From Isoetes taiwanensis (taxonomy: Eukaryota > Streptophyta > Lycopodiopsida > Isoetales > Isoetaceae): 64,000 nucleotides of DNA. Shown piece after piece: positions 11,020 to 21,959 of this stretch. The DNA is taken from assembly GCA_021234155.1 (NCBI GenBank), contig JAJEKV010000058.1, forward strand, positions 7,066,992 through 7,130,991, given 5' to 3'. The stretch's first letter is position 1, and each line of letters begins with the position of its first letter. The notes beneath the pieces are model-generated. The model was not told the origin of the DNA, did not search any database, and was given only the letters and a program-made list of their open reading frames with translations. Made by a program: the position numbers and the translations under genes.

Positions 11020-11592
11020 TTTTCAACAGCCAAGTGGAAAATAGTAAAGGGAAATATGAAAGGAAAAAAGAGAATAGGGAAATGAAAAAAGAGAAAAAGG
11101 GGGAAGATCAAAAGGGAAAAAGAAAAAATGCAAGAGAAAACATAGGACAAGGAAAAATGGAAAAGGGGAAAGGGGGCACCAGGATTTGAAAAAAAAGGAA
11201 AAAAGGATACGCGAAAGGGAAAATGGAAAATAAGAATAGAAAAAAGGGAAGAGCGGAGAAGGGCAAAAGGGAAAAAAGAAAAAAGGAGAAATAGGAAGTT
11301 GAAATGAGGGAACATAGAAAAAGGGGAAAGGGAAAAGGGCACGTGTAAGGGGAAAGGGAAAAAAGGAGAGGAAAGGAAAACGAAAAGGAAAAAAGAAGGT
11401 AAAACAAAAATCAGAGAAAAGGGAAGGAAAAGAAAAAGGAAAAATAGGGAGGAGGAAAATGAAAAAAGGAGAAAAAATGGGGAAATGGACAACAATTAAA
11501 AATGGAAAATGGGAAAATGAAAAAAAAAAATAGAAAATGGAAAAGCGAAAAGGGCAAAAGGAAAAGAAAAAAAGGAAGGGAAAGCTGGAAAG
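11020..11592. repeat. 570-bp polypurine tract (G/A-rich plus strand)
   Basis: The plus strand is almost entirely A and G in irregular GGGAAAA words for about 570 bp, with only scattered pyrimidines. The long antisense frames rich in Phe, Ser, Leu and Pro are artefacts of this composition and do not encode a protein. Such homopurine-homopyrimidine DNA can form triplex (H-DNA) structures. It lies directly upstream of a Helitron terminus. Confidence 0.9.
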
Positions 11593-11665
11593 ATTCATTG
11601 TGTAATTTTGTAAATATGAATTATTATAACAATTGCTCAAATATTATTTAAAGTTCTTAGCTTAT

Positions 11666-11693
11666 GCCCAGCAATGCTGGGCACCATTTCTAG
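11666..11693 (+). mobile_element. Helitron 3' terminus (hairpin plus CTAG)
   Basis: GCCCAGCA-a-TGCTGGGC (11666-11682) is a perfect 8-bp stem, followed by ACCATTT and CTAG (11690-11693), then T. Helitrons end in a short hairpin and CTRR and insert between A and T, as here. Two closely related ends occur on the minus strand at 34506-34533 and 54149-54176. The element's 5' end is not identifiable from one copy, so its extent to the left is unknown; the polypurine tract would lie within it. Confidence 0.75.
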
Positions 11694-12211
11694 TAATGTT
11701 ATTATTGCCAGCATTGTCGTTGCTATGTATGCCAAGTAGAAGAGAATGAGAGAGGCAAGCAACTGGGAGTGCGTTTTTTGTACCATGTTGCAGCCACCCG
11801 TGGAGTTCTTTTTAGTGGAATTTTCATTCGCAAAAATGTAGATGTAGCAAAAGAGGTTATCTTGGTTGAACCTTTTTACTCTATCCTCAATTAGTCCATG
11901 GAGTCTATCATGTTGGTGCTGAATGTTATTACATGCATGTGGCTTTCAACAGAGATAGAAGAACTTACTAGACACTTTTAAATTAATTGTTCCCTATATT
12001 AGCTAATGTTTTATATGCTAGTTGTTGGGGGCACGAGTTTAGGAGTATGTTGTGGAAGACCATAATTTGACTCAACCAGACATAGGTCGAAATGTAATGC
12101 CATCAAAAAGTTGTATATCAAATTTATAAGTTCAATATATTAGCACGTAATATGCTCTTAGTCACTTCCCATAGCGCCCTCACTCTCTCTCTAGCGCCCT
12201 GGTCAAAACAG
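11694..12211. other. No recognisable feature
   Basis: AT-rich DNA with no open frame or repeat I can support. Confidence 0.35.
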
Positions 12212-12440
12212 GCGCACTCAGGGTTTTTGATGCTCCAAATCAAAAACTAAAACAGGTGCACTCAGGGTTTTTGATGCTCCAAATCAAAAACTAATCCCGC
12301 AGGCGCACTCAGGGTTTTTGATGCTCCAAATCAAAAACTAATCCCAGAGTACGCCGGCTAGATACCAAGCTCTTGGGTTTTTGATGCTCCAAATCAAAAA
12401 CTAATCTCAGAGTACGCCAGCTTAGATACCAAGCTCTTGT
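12212..12440. repeat. Four-copy tandem repeat containing a TTTTTGAT hairpin
   Basis: A 29-bp core starting GGGTTTTTGATGCTCC occurs unchanged at 12221-12249, 12265-12293, 12312-12340 and 12375-12403. The first three follow GCACTCA; the third and fourth are followed by CAGAGTACGCC. Each core has an inverted pair TTTTTGAT / ATCAAAAA with a 7-nt loop. The unit length changes between copies (about 44, 47 and 63 bp), so the array grew in steps. Confidence 0.9.
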
Positions 12441-12510
12441 TCCCAAGCTACAGAGCAAAAGATCTAATAGCCCAGCCTCCAACTCCTTCCCACTCCAAAA
12501 GAATTTCGGC

Positions 12511-12590
12511 GACAACCGGAATTGAACCCCCCACCCATAGGGTTGAACCCCTCAAACCCCCAATGCCAACCACTAAGGGGGGCACTCTTT
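12511..12590 (-). repeat. tRNA-like pol III promoter module (SINE-like remnant)
   Basis: On the minus strand an A-box-like CCTTAGTGGTTGGCA (12574-12588) is followed about 46 nt later by a B-box-like GGTTCAATTCC (12518-12528). This matches the order and spacing of tRNA internal promoters. Stems do not form a full cloverleaf, so it reads as a tRNA-derived SINE remnant. Confidence 0.4.
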
Positions 12591-12678
12591 GTGATTCCTT
12601 TTTAATCTTTGAATCCCTATATACTTCCTGCGCATTTCTAATTCACTCCGGAGTGCTCGAAAGTTGTAGGCCTCACAA

Positions 12679-13454
12679 ATGATGGAGGGGAATCTGCATG
12701 CGCTGAAGAAGCGGGCACGTAATGGCGAGGGCTCCTCCCCCTCGGAGTACATCACACAGACAGAGGCAATAGATGCCCTGGAGGGAAAGCTGAATGCCAT
12801 TCAGGACAAGCTGACAGATGTGGAGATGCAAAGGGACACTCAACCGGCAACTATTCTCAAGAAACAGTTGGCGAAAGAAAAAGAACGTATTTCGACGTTG
12901 GAAGAACAAATTAGGCCACTGGATGACCGCTTTGGGGTCGGGTCGACTTTGAGCCTTGAGACAAGCACGCTGAGCATCTTGTCACCCAGCTAAGAAGTGA
13001 ATTGACAGCGATGTCCCGCACCCTGAGCGATGCAACTCGACATCTAGATCAGCTCCAACGGCAAATGTCAGAGGACGTGGTACAGCTGCAAAATGAGCTC
13101 AGACAGGCAGTGGCGCAGGTTGCAGAGTTGATTGCCCCAAACGGCCGGTTGGCAGACCAGGAGGCAACAATGTCTGGGATGCAGGGGAGGTTGGACACCC
13201 TAGAAAAGAGACAGCCTGAAAGTCAAGAGGCAGCGCCCAGGCTTTCGGCCCTTGAGAAGAGGATGGCCGAGTTCCAGCGAGAGACGTATGATCTGCGCAT
13301 GCAGATGAAACAGACAAGTACCACCACAGGGGCAGCACCATCACCATGTCCAATACCTGAGGAAGAGGTTGCACAGGGAATTATATGGGTCCTTCGCGAG
13401 GAGAAGGACCGCCTAAGCAAATCTAATCATCCTTATATTGAAGCTCAAACCTGA
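12679..13454 (+). pseudogene. Coiled-coil protein split in two frames
   Basis: ATG ATG at 12679 opens a 104-codon frame rich in Leu/Glu/Lys heptads (about residues 30-80). It ends at 12993 just after coiled-coil character is lost. A second frame, open from about 12960 to 13454, resumes the coiled-coil pattern and ends with a short Pro-rich stretch and a charged tail. The change of frame at about 12945-12960 means one indel in a single ancestral ORF of roughly 255 codons. No enzyme motif is visible. A gag-like or structural coiled-coil protein from a mobile element is possible, but no adjacent pol supports it. Confidence 0.45.
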
Positions 13455-14634
13455 ATGGGAGCGTCAGATTTATCATTCATTTGTAGTGCTAAATCCGTTC
13501 TGTCTTTCAAACTGAGTAGCTCCAGCAAAATTTCTGTTTGTATTTGGGTAAGCCAGATTTGAGGCTTGCCAGAATTGCCAGACCAGTCTATATCAGATTA
13601 CATTTTGATCTTGTAATGCTCCATGCTTCAAAGCATCTACTCACAGCCTTTGTCATTGCCATTTACAGCAGAACTCTGTTTCAATAACGTTATTCAAATA
13701 CAAAGGCAACAAAGCCTTGATAAATTCGTAGGCCATTGTGTATCTTTCTATAAAAAATTCAAATGCAGATAAATGCATACCTATGCAGATCTAAAACTGT
13801 GCATTTGCAAAATCCGTCATTAGCCATCCGTTATCCTGGCTCTTTAAATATCAAAAGCGTCAATGATGCTCTGAATATATGCTTTGGCCAACAAGACTAG
13901 ATATGGCAACCCTGACAAGGTTGTTTAAAGCATAACTCAAGTAGATAGTGTCGTATTTGGCATTTAGACGGCCAAGAAAAACTTACAGCAACAAATTCGA
14001 CACAAGGCAAATCCCGAACTGTATTTTGAGCCCTAAAAATAAAACCAGAAGAGCCCATCTATGCCTTGGTATTTTCGGTGCATCTCTGATATCAAAGTGT
14101 GCAACAGGCCAATCTCATGCACTTACGCCCCATATCTAAATCAGTTCATTTTTGTATAAGAGGCTTCAACGATTTTCTGTGTTATCAGATCATAAACAGC
14201 CAAGTGCATATCAAGAACTGCCATATTCGGCTGCAACCAACAGATCTGAATGTCACTTCTTCTGTACTTGGTGCTACCAAATAATATGCAAATAGATGCA
14301 AATCTGGATGTTGAGTGCCAGTTTTGGCCTCCCTGAACATGGATTCATGTAGCCAGTAGCCATGCATGCGGCCATGTAGCCGCTTGGCCTCAGGCCAAAC
14401 CCTAAATTGATTTCTAATCTATGCCCTAAATCAATTTCTAAAATACTTTGAATCGATTACCAAAAATACCCATTTAAAAGGTAGTTTTAAAACAGTAAAC
14501 ATTTACCATATTTAACTTTTGTGCTACAGCTCCAAATACTGTAAAGGTCAAATATAAGCCCTAGAATCCAACTGGGTATTAGAGTAAATATCTTGAAATA
14601 TGTTGTTTTTTGCCCATGACATCTACGACGAAAG
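13455..14634. other. No recognisable gene
   Basis: AT-rich sequence with short frames on both strands. Near 14401-14445 a CCCTAAATTGATTTCTAA-type word is doubled. No domains, splice-consistent exons or element termini were found. Confidence 0.4.
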
Positions 14635-16620
14635 CCAAAAAGTTTATTAATCAGCTAAAAAGTACAAAATTTACATGTTTCATCTTACTGTGTAAGCACA
14701 AAAAGATGCCACAGAAGCAGAGCCTGGAGCACAATGTACTTACTCCAGAATAGGAGACTAACGATAAGAATCAATTCGAAGATACTGAATCTTGATGCGT
14801 TCCATCATTTCTGATTCAAGGGAGGAACATTCGTAGGCTGTCAATATCTTTTGCTGGGCCACCATAATAACACCGTGTGCAGATGAATTAATCCCCTGAA
14901 AAATGTGGTGTCTGCGACGCTCCCATACCGACCATAGGAGCTAACCGGAACCAAGATGGAATGCTCTTTGCTTAGCTGGAAGCCATGTGTTGGGATAGGA
15001 CGCCAAGAGGATGCATCGACAGTCCAATATACTGTTAAACAAACCCTGTAGCCAGGACCACGCTGGTTGAACCTTAGGACAATCAAAGAGATAATGCTCA
15101 AGAGTCTCAACGTCTGAAAAATAGAGCGGGCATACTGCAGATATGCGAGGATAGCGATGTCGGAAGGCATTAACCCACAGGCACCTGTGGATAACCTGCC
15201 ACCACAGTACAGAGAATTTAGGGTGGAGCAATCTATCCCAAAGCCATCGCCATGTACGACACAAAGTGGGCTGTGGAACCTGTAGGTGCCACCCATCTGG
15301 CAACTGGAGGGGCTCTGGTGCTAAAAGAAGGCGATATACTGATCTCGCAAAGTGCTTGCCTTTGTGAATATTTTCATGATAGTCCCATGGCACCCTTTCA
15401 GCAACACCAACTTGCACTATAAGAGGCAAATTTTCTGCGACCTTCTCCCATAGAGATACATCCCAACTAGAGAGCAGGAACTTTGCTTGAAATTCAGGCC
15501 AAGATAGTAGGCGACCCGCTTCATACCATGCTTGAATAGAGACAACACCTGCAAGAACCCATCGTCTCTGTGTAAGGGGATGAACTGATGCTGCCAATAA
15601 AGGTGATGGGGGGTCTGGAGGCAGTGGTGCCCACCACCATGGAGTCTCCAATAGGGTGTGGATAGAGGGGCATGGCCAGAAAAGATGTTTGACTGCCTCC
15701 CATGCTGTCAACAAGCCACGCAAAAATGGAGAAGCACTCGGAAAAGGTTGCATAGTCTGAAATAGAGCCCAAGGACTGGTTAGACAGCCTTCTTGCCTAG
15801 ATGGATATAGTGACCAAGAGCTTGTCTAAGAAGGCGTGAACCAGGAGAGTCATCCTCACCATTCAAGAGTCTCTAAATGAACTTTGAAATAAGAACTTTG
15901 CTCTGCAGTAAGAAGTCCATCATACCCAGACCACCTGCCCATTTTGGAAGGGTGCACTTCGACCAAGCCACCTTAACCACAACATCTTCCTCAGTACCTG
16001 CCCAAATAAAGTTCCGAACTGTTGCAATGAGCTCACACACTTTGATCTGTGGGGCTAGCAGTAAGGATGCCATATAAACATGGGTGCTGCTAAGGACTGA
16101 CTTGGCCACTGTAATGCGCCCCGCAAGAGACAGCTTTGCAGTGGACCACCAGAACATGTGCTTCTCCAAACCCCTAATGATCTCCTCCCATGCAGCTCCC
16201 ATAGTAACATGGATGCCAACTGGAATCCACGACAACTTGATGGACTGACCATGTGCAAGTAATTTCCATAAATAATCATGAACACAGGCCGGAGCCGGAG
16301 TATCCAATATCCACAAAGTTGTACACTTCTGCCACAAGGACACCGGAAGCGAGTGAAAAATATCTAAGAGCATTTTGGCAACAGGAAGATTCTCAGCATT
16401 AGCGACTAGGAAGAGGAACATGTCGTCTGCATATTGATTGCAAACCTCTTGTGTGCCGTCCTCCATTGCAAGACCATGGAGAAGTCTCTCTGTGGTTCCA
16501 ACGGTGAATAACTGCGACAAAGCCTCTGTAACAATTGTGAAAAGCAATGGTGCTAAAGAGCATCCCTGGCAAATACCACGACCGAGTGAGAAGGCATCTG
16601 ACGGCTCATTCCCCAATAGT
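14635..16620 (-). mobile_element. 5'-truncated LINE (reverse transcriptase C-terminal half plus zf-RVT)
   Basis: The minus strand encodes the second half of a non-LTR reverse transcriptase (about 16616-15873) with GICQGCSLAPL and the catalytic YADD. Next come the thumb-like WW..LSLAGRI region and the zf-RVT region (about 15753-14850), with C-P-L-Y-F and H-Y-L-F-D-C-P zinc-ligand spacing. A TAG at about 14946 replaces an expected Trp codon, and the homologous frame then continues to about 14770. The 3' UTR ends with GATTAATAAAC near 14640. Fingers, endonuclease and ORF1 are absent, typical of 5' truncation during target-primed reverse transcription. The copies at 30102-32629 and 52070-53020 are relatives. 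It cannot be autonomous. Confidence 0.85.
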
Positions 16621-17010
16621 GACCCTTACACATCTGTTGTGTAAAGTGCACCATTGTTATTTCCACATATAGTGTAAAGTACAATGTTGTCTTTTCCACA
16701 GTCTAGGTTCCTTGTCAAGCTCAACTTGTCTAGGTTCCAGTTAAGGGAACCATGGTCTCAACTTCACTATGCAAAACTATAAAGTAATTGCAAAAAAACT
16801 ATTTCAATATGACATTTTAGCAACATCTTCTAAGGCAATATGCCCATAACCTTGTAATATTTTGGCAGATTATGCATACCATCAAGTTAAAAAGTTTATT
16901 TGCGCAAGTTCTAGTATCATGAGAGATCTCTAGATCGCTATTGATTGTCCAAGCGATTTTGCTTAATTGAAGCAAAATAGCATAAAAAACAATCTCAATA
17001 TCATTAATAA
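16621..17010. other. No recognisable gene
   Basis: Between the LINE truncation point and MITE copy 2. Only short repeats of GTAAAGT and TCTAGGTTCC are seen. Confidence 0.35.
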
Positions 17011-17455
17011 ACCAACACATAACTACCATTGACATTAATAAACATAACCATTGGATCCAACACATCTAAATTAAAATCCCCCTTAAACCCCCTTTGGTTT
17101 GGGTGCATATTCACACGGGGGGTGACGTAGGGCAGCGAGAGCCCTCATATTTGTATTTTGCACGTACGAAATCAACACCATAAAGTATTCCAGTTGAAAT
17201 CTTATAGTATTTTGCGAATCTTATTATACAGTATAGCAAATCTTGTACTTGCATACCCCACAAATGAGGAACTTTACGTACGGTGTAGATTAAGGAATAA
17301 GGGGCGAATATGCCTATCCAACAGCTCTCGATGCCCGGAGTCACCCCCCGTGTGAATATGCACCCAAACCAAAGGGGGTTTAAGGGGGATTTTAATTTAG
17401 ATGTGTTGGATCCAATGGTTATGTTTATTAATGTCAATGGTAGTTATGTGTTGGT
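17011..17455 (+). mobile_element. MITE-like element copy 2 with 116-bp perfect terminal inverted repeats
   Basis: Arms 17011-17126 and 17340-17455 are exact reverse complements over 116 bp, from ACCAACACAT to GGGGGGTGAC, enclosing a 213-bp non-coding spacer. Two ORFs through it are artefacts. Just outside the right arm are an A/T-run and the hairpin GGGCCC-ttc-GGGCCC (17477-17491), then an A-run. The same hairpin plus T-run arrangement borders the copies at 5331 and 21960, so it probably belongs to the element. Perfect arms imply recent insertion or conversion between arms. I cannot assign a superfamily; the target-site duplication is unclear. Confidence 0.85.
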
Positions 17456-17596
17456 TATTATACTAAAAAAAATTTTGGGCCCTTCGGGCCCTAAAAAAAA
17501 AACAAACATAAGAACATGTAAGACATTTAAAACATGAAGACAAACAAATTATTTCCATGGCAAATAGATTCAATTGATGATTGCATGTATGCATTC

Positions 17597-17740
17597 TTAT
17601 ATATATGGCATTCAAGTATTACCCATTTTTCTCAAAACAGTCAATAAGCCGCTTAAGAATTTCCTAACACTCTATATATACATGGCATTCAGATATTTCC
17701 CATTCTTCTCAAAGTCCTAATATTAAGCCACCATGACATC
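17597..17740. repeat. Diverged two-copy tandem repeat (about 75 bp)
   Basis: TATATATGGCATTCAAGTAT and TATATACATGGCATTCAGAT begin two successive blocks (about 17600 and 17675), which both continue with CCCATT..TCTCAAA and ..TAAGCC. Moderate divergence suggests an older duplication. Confidence 0.55.
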
Positions 17741-18080
17741 CAATTTGCTACAGTAACAATTTGGCATTCATAATTGCATATTTTGCAACAATAAGAAAAG
17801 AACCGACCATAGTTTTCATCTTCACAAATCATGTGTTTACATCTTATGCATTGGTTTTTACTTCGTAATCCAATTGCTGGAGGATTTTAGCACTCCTCTC
17901 CATCCGGGAGATTTTCCAATGAGCTTGAATAATACGGATACCTTTTAAATATGTTTGAAATATAAAAAGCAAACATGTTCCATGTCATTTACATTAGTCG
18001 AAGAAAAATAACGAGTTTCATGTATGTTGGAAACTTCGATCATTATATATTGTAAAAGTTTTCACAAGCGGTTAACATAC

Positions 18081-18560
18081 CTCCACCAAGCATTCATGAT
18101 CGGCCCAACCGCAAATTTGAAAGTATATCAATGCTATGGTGATAAAAACAGTGACAATGATCAATATGATGAATACAATAAATAAAATACTATAGATCAT
18201 GTACACTTTATGGCCCCAAACACTAGCAAAGATGTAATAGAGCTCAATATAAATTGTAATTGAATGGTAGGAATCTAGCTGTTGCCATCGTGGTATGGTG
18301 TCTTGGGTACCATGGTAAAGGAGGAATCTCCGGGGGGGATTTTGAGGTACGACAGGGTGCTTGAAACTCTGCCTTAGTATTGTTTCTTGCAATGCCACCA
18401 AGTACAAGCAATGGCAAGGTAACTAGCATCCAGATGAGAGTGATTACAACAATGGTTCCAAAAGGAAGGCCAGCTATTGAATTGTAAACTATTGCAACAG
18501 CGTTCACGAAAGCAAATGTCAAAAACAAACAACCATGACTAAGATAAGATTTATACCAAA
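18081..18560 (-). pseudogene. TM9SF (EMP70/transmembrane nine) gene fragment, C-terminal exon
   Basis: The minus strand encodes membrane-spanning hydrophobic segments around [20 protein letters not shown]. These are followed by the family signature [22 protein letters not shown] and, in another frame, [17 protein letters not shown] and two more hydrophobic segments ending in ADHE. That order matches the last third of plant TM9SF proteins, which sort cargo in Golgi and endosome membranes. A single indel near 18260 shifts the frame. A second small lesion at about 18095 replaces the DHEWWW-like end. A GAG/GTATGT donor (about 18080) survives, so this is a piece of an unprocessed gene, not a retrocopy. 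No other exon of the gene is nearby. Confidence 0.8.
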
Positions 18561-18569
18561 CAACTGTCA

Positions 18570-19310
18570 ATAAGACTTCAGTTCACGAAGAACACGAATC
18601 AGAGTTGCACTGTTAACTGCCGAGCACTATTTTCTGCCGGGCTGAGGAGGCGCAAGGGGCTGAAAACGACCTTGGAAGATGCAGACGATTAAACACAATA
18701 AAATCATCTGCCTAGCAAGACATGTTAAGCACTGCTTGCTATGGCTCCTTGCCGAGTTGATCATTCAGCACTTGCCTGCTAGATGGTTCCAGCACTTCTT
18801 CTAGAAACCTTTTGCATAAACACAAGGAATAGATGGGAGAATCTCTTGGACTGGGCTCAAACAGATTGAAAGCATGTTTTCCCAAATCCTCACCTTCATA
18901 TTCTTCGTTGAAAGGCTTAACCAGCATGCCCATCTCTGCAGCTCAAGGCCGAAAACCCCCCTGAAACCCACAAGGCCCACGAAATCCATAGCATTGTTCA
19001 AATTTAAGGCTCTGAAGGAAAAACCAGCTAACCTAATCGAATAAGGGGGCTTGCTACGATACCTCCAAGTCATCTAGAGCAGAGAATCCAGGCATTGCAA
19101 GGTGCATCTTTGCACAGGAAATTGTGAAACAGAACATGCAGGGGGAAGACTGCGGGCGACCTAAAGGCCCCGCCTCGCCCTTTGCTACGCCACAGATGTC
19201 GGTGGAAAAGGGTTTGAACATACCTTGAAGCTGCCGGATCCGCTTTCGTGGTAATCTACCGTCTGCAAGAGCGAATCTCGCTCAGAGCCATTGCCTCACC
19301 AAGCCCTAGA
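18570..19310. other. No recognisable gene
   Basis: Two overlapping minus-strand frames (18739-18933 and 18801-19073) have no domain I recognise. They might be flanking exons of the captured TM9SF region, but no family feature supports that. Confidence 0.3.
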
Positions 19311-19314
19311 TATA

Positions 19315-20005
19315 ACTAAAAGAACCCTAAAATAACCTGGCTCGATGCTTGCATGCTCGATTTGGGATAGTTTTTGAAATCATAGTTGTAACCATTGAAA
19401 AATGCCACTAAAAGTATCGTGAAAGTATGCGCACTCTAGATGTACTGATTAGTACGTCTCATCAAATACGGTCATCAAATCATATAAAAACCTTAGGAAA
19501 AAAAGTACAAAAACACAAAGAAAACCCCCTGTTATTATGCTACATATTGAAGCTTAATTGCTTGATTGAAACAAATAAGCTCAGTTTCACAAAAAAAAAA
19601 AAAAAAAAACCCTACCTTCTTCCATAGAGTGTGACAAAAACCTTGTACTATAATTGCAGGGATGGCAAGACCCCCACCCCACCATTACAGTGGGAGTAAT
19701 GCCATTGCCATACCCTATAGTTATTTAGCCCTGCATATGTAGCATAATAACAGGGGGTTTGCTTTGTGTTTTTGTACACTTTTCACAAAGGTTTTCCTAA
19801 GATTTCATGGCGTATTCGAATAGATGTACTAATGCGTACATCTAGAGTGCACCATTTTTTAGTTGTTTATTTAGCTTTTTTTTTTCAATGGTCCAACATC
19901 CAAGGGCTCACAACAAAAGCCCTCTTTTTATTTCAGTTGCCATTTTCAGAGTTTTGCATGCAAGCATCCTGCCATCATGTTTTAGGGTTATTTTAGGGTT
20001 AGACG
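19315..20005. repeat. Fold-back element with about 115-bp inverted arms (19431-19546 / 19736-19850)
   Basis: The outer ends GCACTCTAGATGTAC (from 19431) and GTACATCTAGAGTGC (to 19850) are exact complements. The arms continue through AAAACACAAAG and CCCCCTGTTATTATGCTACA with about 80-90% pairing. The spacer is about 190 bp and includes an A-run of about 19. A weaker outer pairing (GAACCCTAAAATAACC with GATGCTTGCATGC near 19325-19357, against 19955-20000) suggests an older, larger palindrome. No transposase is present. Confidence 0.75.
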
Positions 20006-21104
20006 AAAGAAGGCAAGAATCGAAAGCAATACAAATGCTGGAGGGTTCGAACATGCTTCAAGATTCAGCATTCGGCTTCAAGAATAAGATTTAACATTGG
20101 GTTTGAAGATCTAGCATTCGACTTTGCTAGTTTATTTTTTCCTTCTCCACTTCACTATTGGCGCACGTCGACCGGCAGTTAGGGTATGGTGGAGCGAAGG
20201 TAAGAACGGCGGCTGTTAGGGTATGGAATGGAATCAAGATCAGAAATAATGACATTGTATTTCCTGCCGGATTGGATTTTGCCACTGCTCCCTTCTGGCT
20301 GCATCTTGGAATCTGCTCCTTTGCTTCCATTGTTCATGAAGAAAGATTTAATAAGTTTCTCCCTCTTGCAGATGCAGTGAAGCAGATAGAACTATGGATA
20401 TGGATATGAAAATGGGTCAGGCAAATGGCAGATGGAAGAACTAGGATAAAACGGCGGCTTGAGCATCCGGTGCATTTCTCTACTCCAGTTGTGCAAGATT
20501 TTTTCGCATGGGAGAGGAAAAGATCAGAAAATGCAGGAAGCACAAATACTGGAAGAACCCTCAGAGCTCTTAGATTCCAGGTTATGTCAGGAGACCTCAT
20601 GGCCATGATTGCAATTTTAAGAAGTGCTTGACCAAAGCAACTTCGTAAAAGGAAAGCTCGCAAAGAATGGTAGCACAACGAAAGGACGCGTCTATAGGTT
20701 TCTAGCTCAAAAGCACAGTTGGCAGAAACCCTTAAGCTGGATTTTAGCCTATTTGGCAATAACAGAGCAACAGCAGAGAGCACTTATTTAGTGCCTTCCA
20801 AGAAGCTTCACCATTCCCTTCCGACCTTCCCTTCGGATTTGTGCTACATTATCGTCTTTCCAAAATTTGTACCTTGAAATTTGTGGTATTGTGCTTTTCG
20901 GGACGGCTTTCGGTCTTGGGCATCATCTGCATCGTACTCTTTATTTCTCATATTATGTGGTAGAATCTCGTGAAAAATCAACATTTGCTTCAAGAAGACC
21001 GGATTTCATCTAATTCTGTGGTCTAATGATATGCTTCATATAGCGATTATTTCAACGCATGAGATACCTCGGTTAATTACATTTCTCATTTCATGTTTCT
21101 ATAT
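20006..21104. other. Unrecognised sequence with overlapping open frames
   Basis: A 149-codon minus frame (20334-20783) and shorter plus frames (for example 20158-20409) overlap antisense. None has a recognisable domain and codon bias is unconvincing. It lies just upstream of the COI1-like fragment and may hold intron or spacer sequence of that fragment. Confidence 0.3.
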
Positions 21105-21690
21105 AGGTGCGAAACATCATTGGAGATGCAGGACTTGAAGTGCTTGGCAACCATTGTAAAAGCTTAGGAGTCTTGATTGAAAATTTAGAGCACCAAAGAT
21201 GGTTTTGTATCACATTGGGGGCTACTTTGTGCGGCTCAAAACTGCAGATGTTTACAAATCCGTTGCAATTTATGCATCAAATATCACCAGATTCAAATTA
21301 TTATCCGCATTCGGTGACATGAGAACCACACCTTCATTTGATGATGGCGTGAAGAATTTGCTAGAGGGATGTTCAAATATGGTTCGTTTGGCTATTTATA
21401 TACGCCATGGTGGACTTACAAATGAAGTTTAGCCCACATTGGCAGATATGGTGGAAAGATTAGGTGGCTTCTTTTGGGCTGTGTTGGAGAGAATAATGAG
21501 GGGTTCAGGCTTAGGAAGCTTGAACTCAGGGATTGTCCTATTACTGAGGCTGGAATTGCAGCCACAGTTAGATCGTTACAATCAGTTAGATCGTTACAAT
21601 CGTTGAGATACATATGGGCCCAAGGCTATGAAGCAAGAAATACAAGTGATTTTTTGCAATGGGGCCTTATTGGAACATAGAATACCCCCC
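21105..21690 (+). pseudogene. COI1-like F-box/LRR gene fragment (jasmonate co-receptor family)
   Basis: After an acceptor-like TATATAG (21098-21104) the plus strand reads VRNIIGDAGLEVLGNHCKSL, the start of a late leucine-rich repeat block in COI1. Further on come DGVKNLLEGCSNMVRLAIYI, GGLT, WLLLGCVGENNEG, LRKLELRDCPITEAGIA and LRYIWAQGYEA in order, matching the COI1 C-terminal repeats. At least three frame changes and a TAG at 21430 break it. About 90 bp near 21170-21260 do not match. An 18-bp exact tandem doubling (about 21568-21603) repeats VRSLQS. COI1 itself is the F-box subunit that binds jasmonate-JAZ; this fragment cannot. The retained acceptor indicates a genomic, unprocessed origin. 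Confidence 0.8.
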
Positions 21691-21959
21691 GAGTTCTTGT
21701 AAAAGTTGTGCTTATTCTGAAGTTGAAGTGCTCAAGTATTTATGTTCATTTCAGAGTTTATGCCCATCCATTTAAGTTGCCTTGCAATTCTATAACACCC
21801 TATGCAAGGCAAATCTTAACTCTATTTACTTGTGGAGATGTTTGATTATTCCCCATAACATATGTATCCAAGATGGCATTTTTTAAATATACGACAACAT
21901 ATGTGCCATGGCAAAGCACATGGTTTAAGTGCTCTTCTTCCAAGTATGATATAATGTTT

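Noticed and set aside
11010-11640. Long minus-strand open frames of up to 205 codons
   Set aside because: They run through a polypurine tract and are almost only Phe, Ser, Leu and Pro. Composition alone explains the absence of stops.
17111-17437. A 108-codon minus ORF as a gene
   Set aside because: It lies across the MITE spacer and arm; the arm sequence appears twice as an exact inverted repeat.
20334-20783. 149-codon minus ORF as a gene
   Set aside because: No recognisable domain, overlapped by plus-strand frames, no supporting splice or promoter signal.
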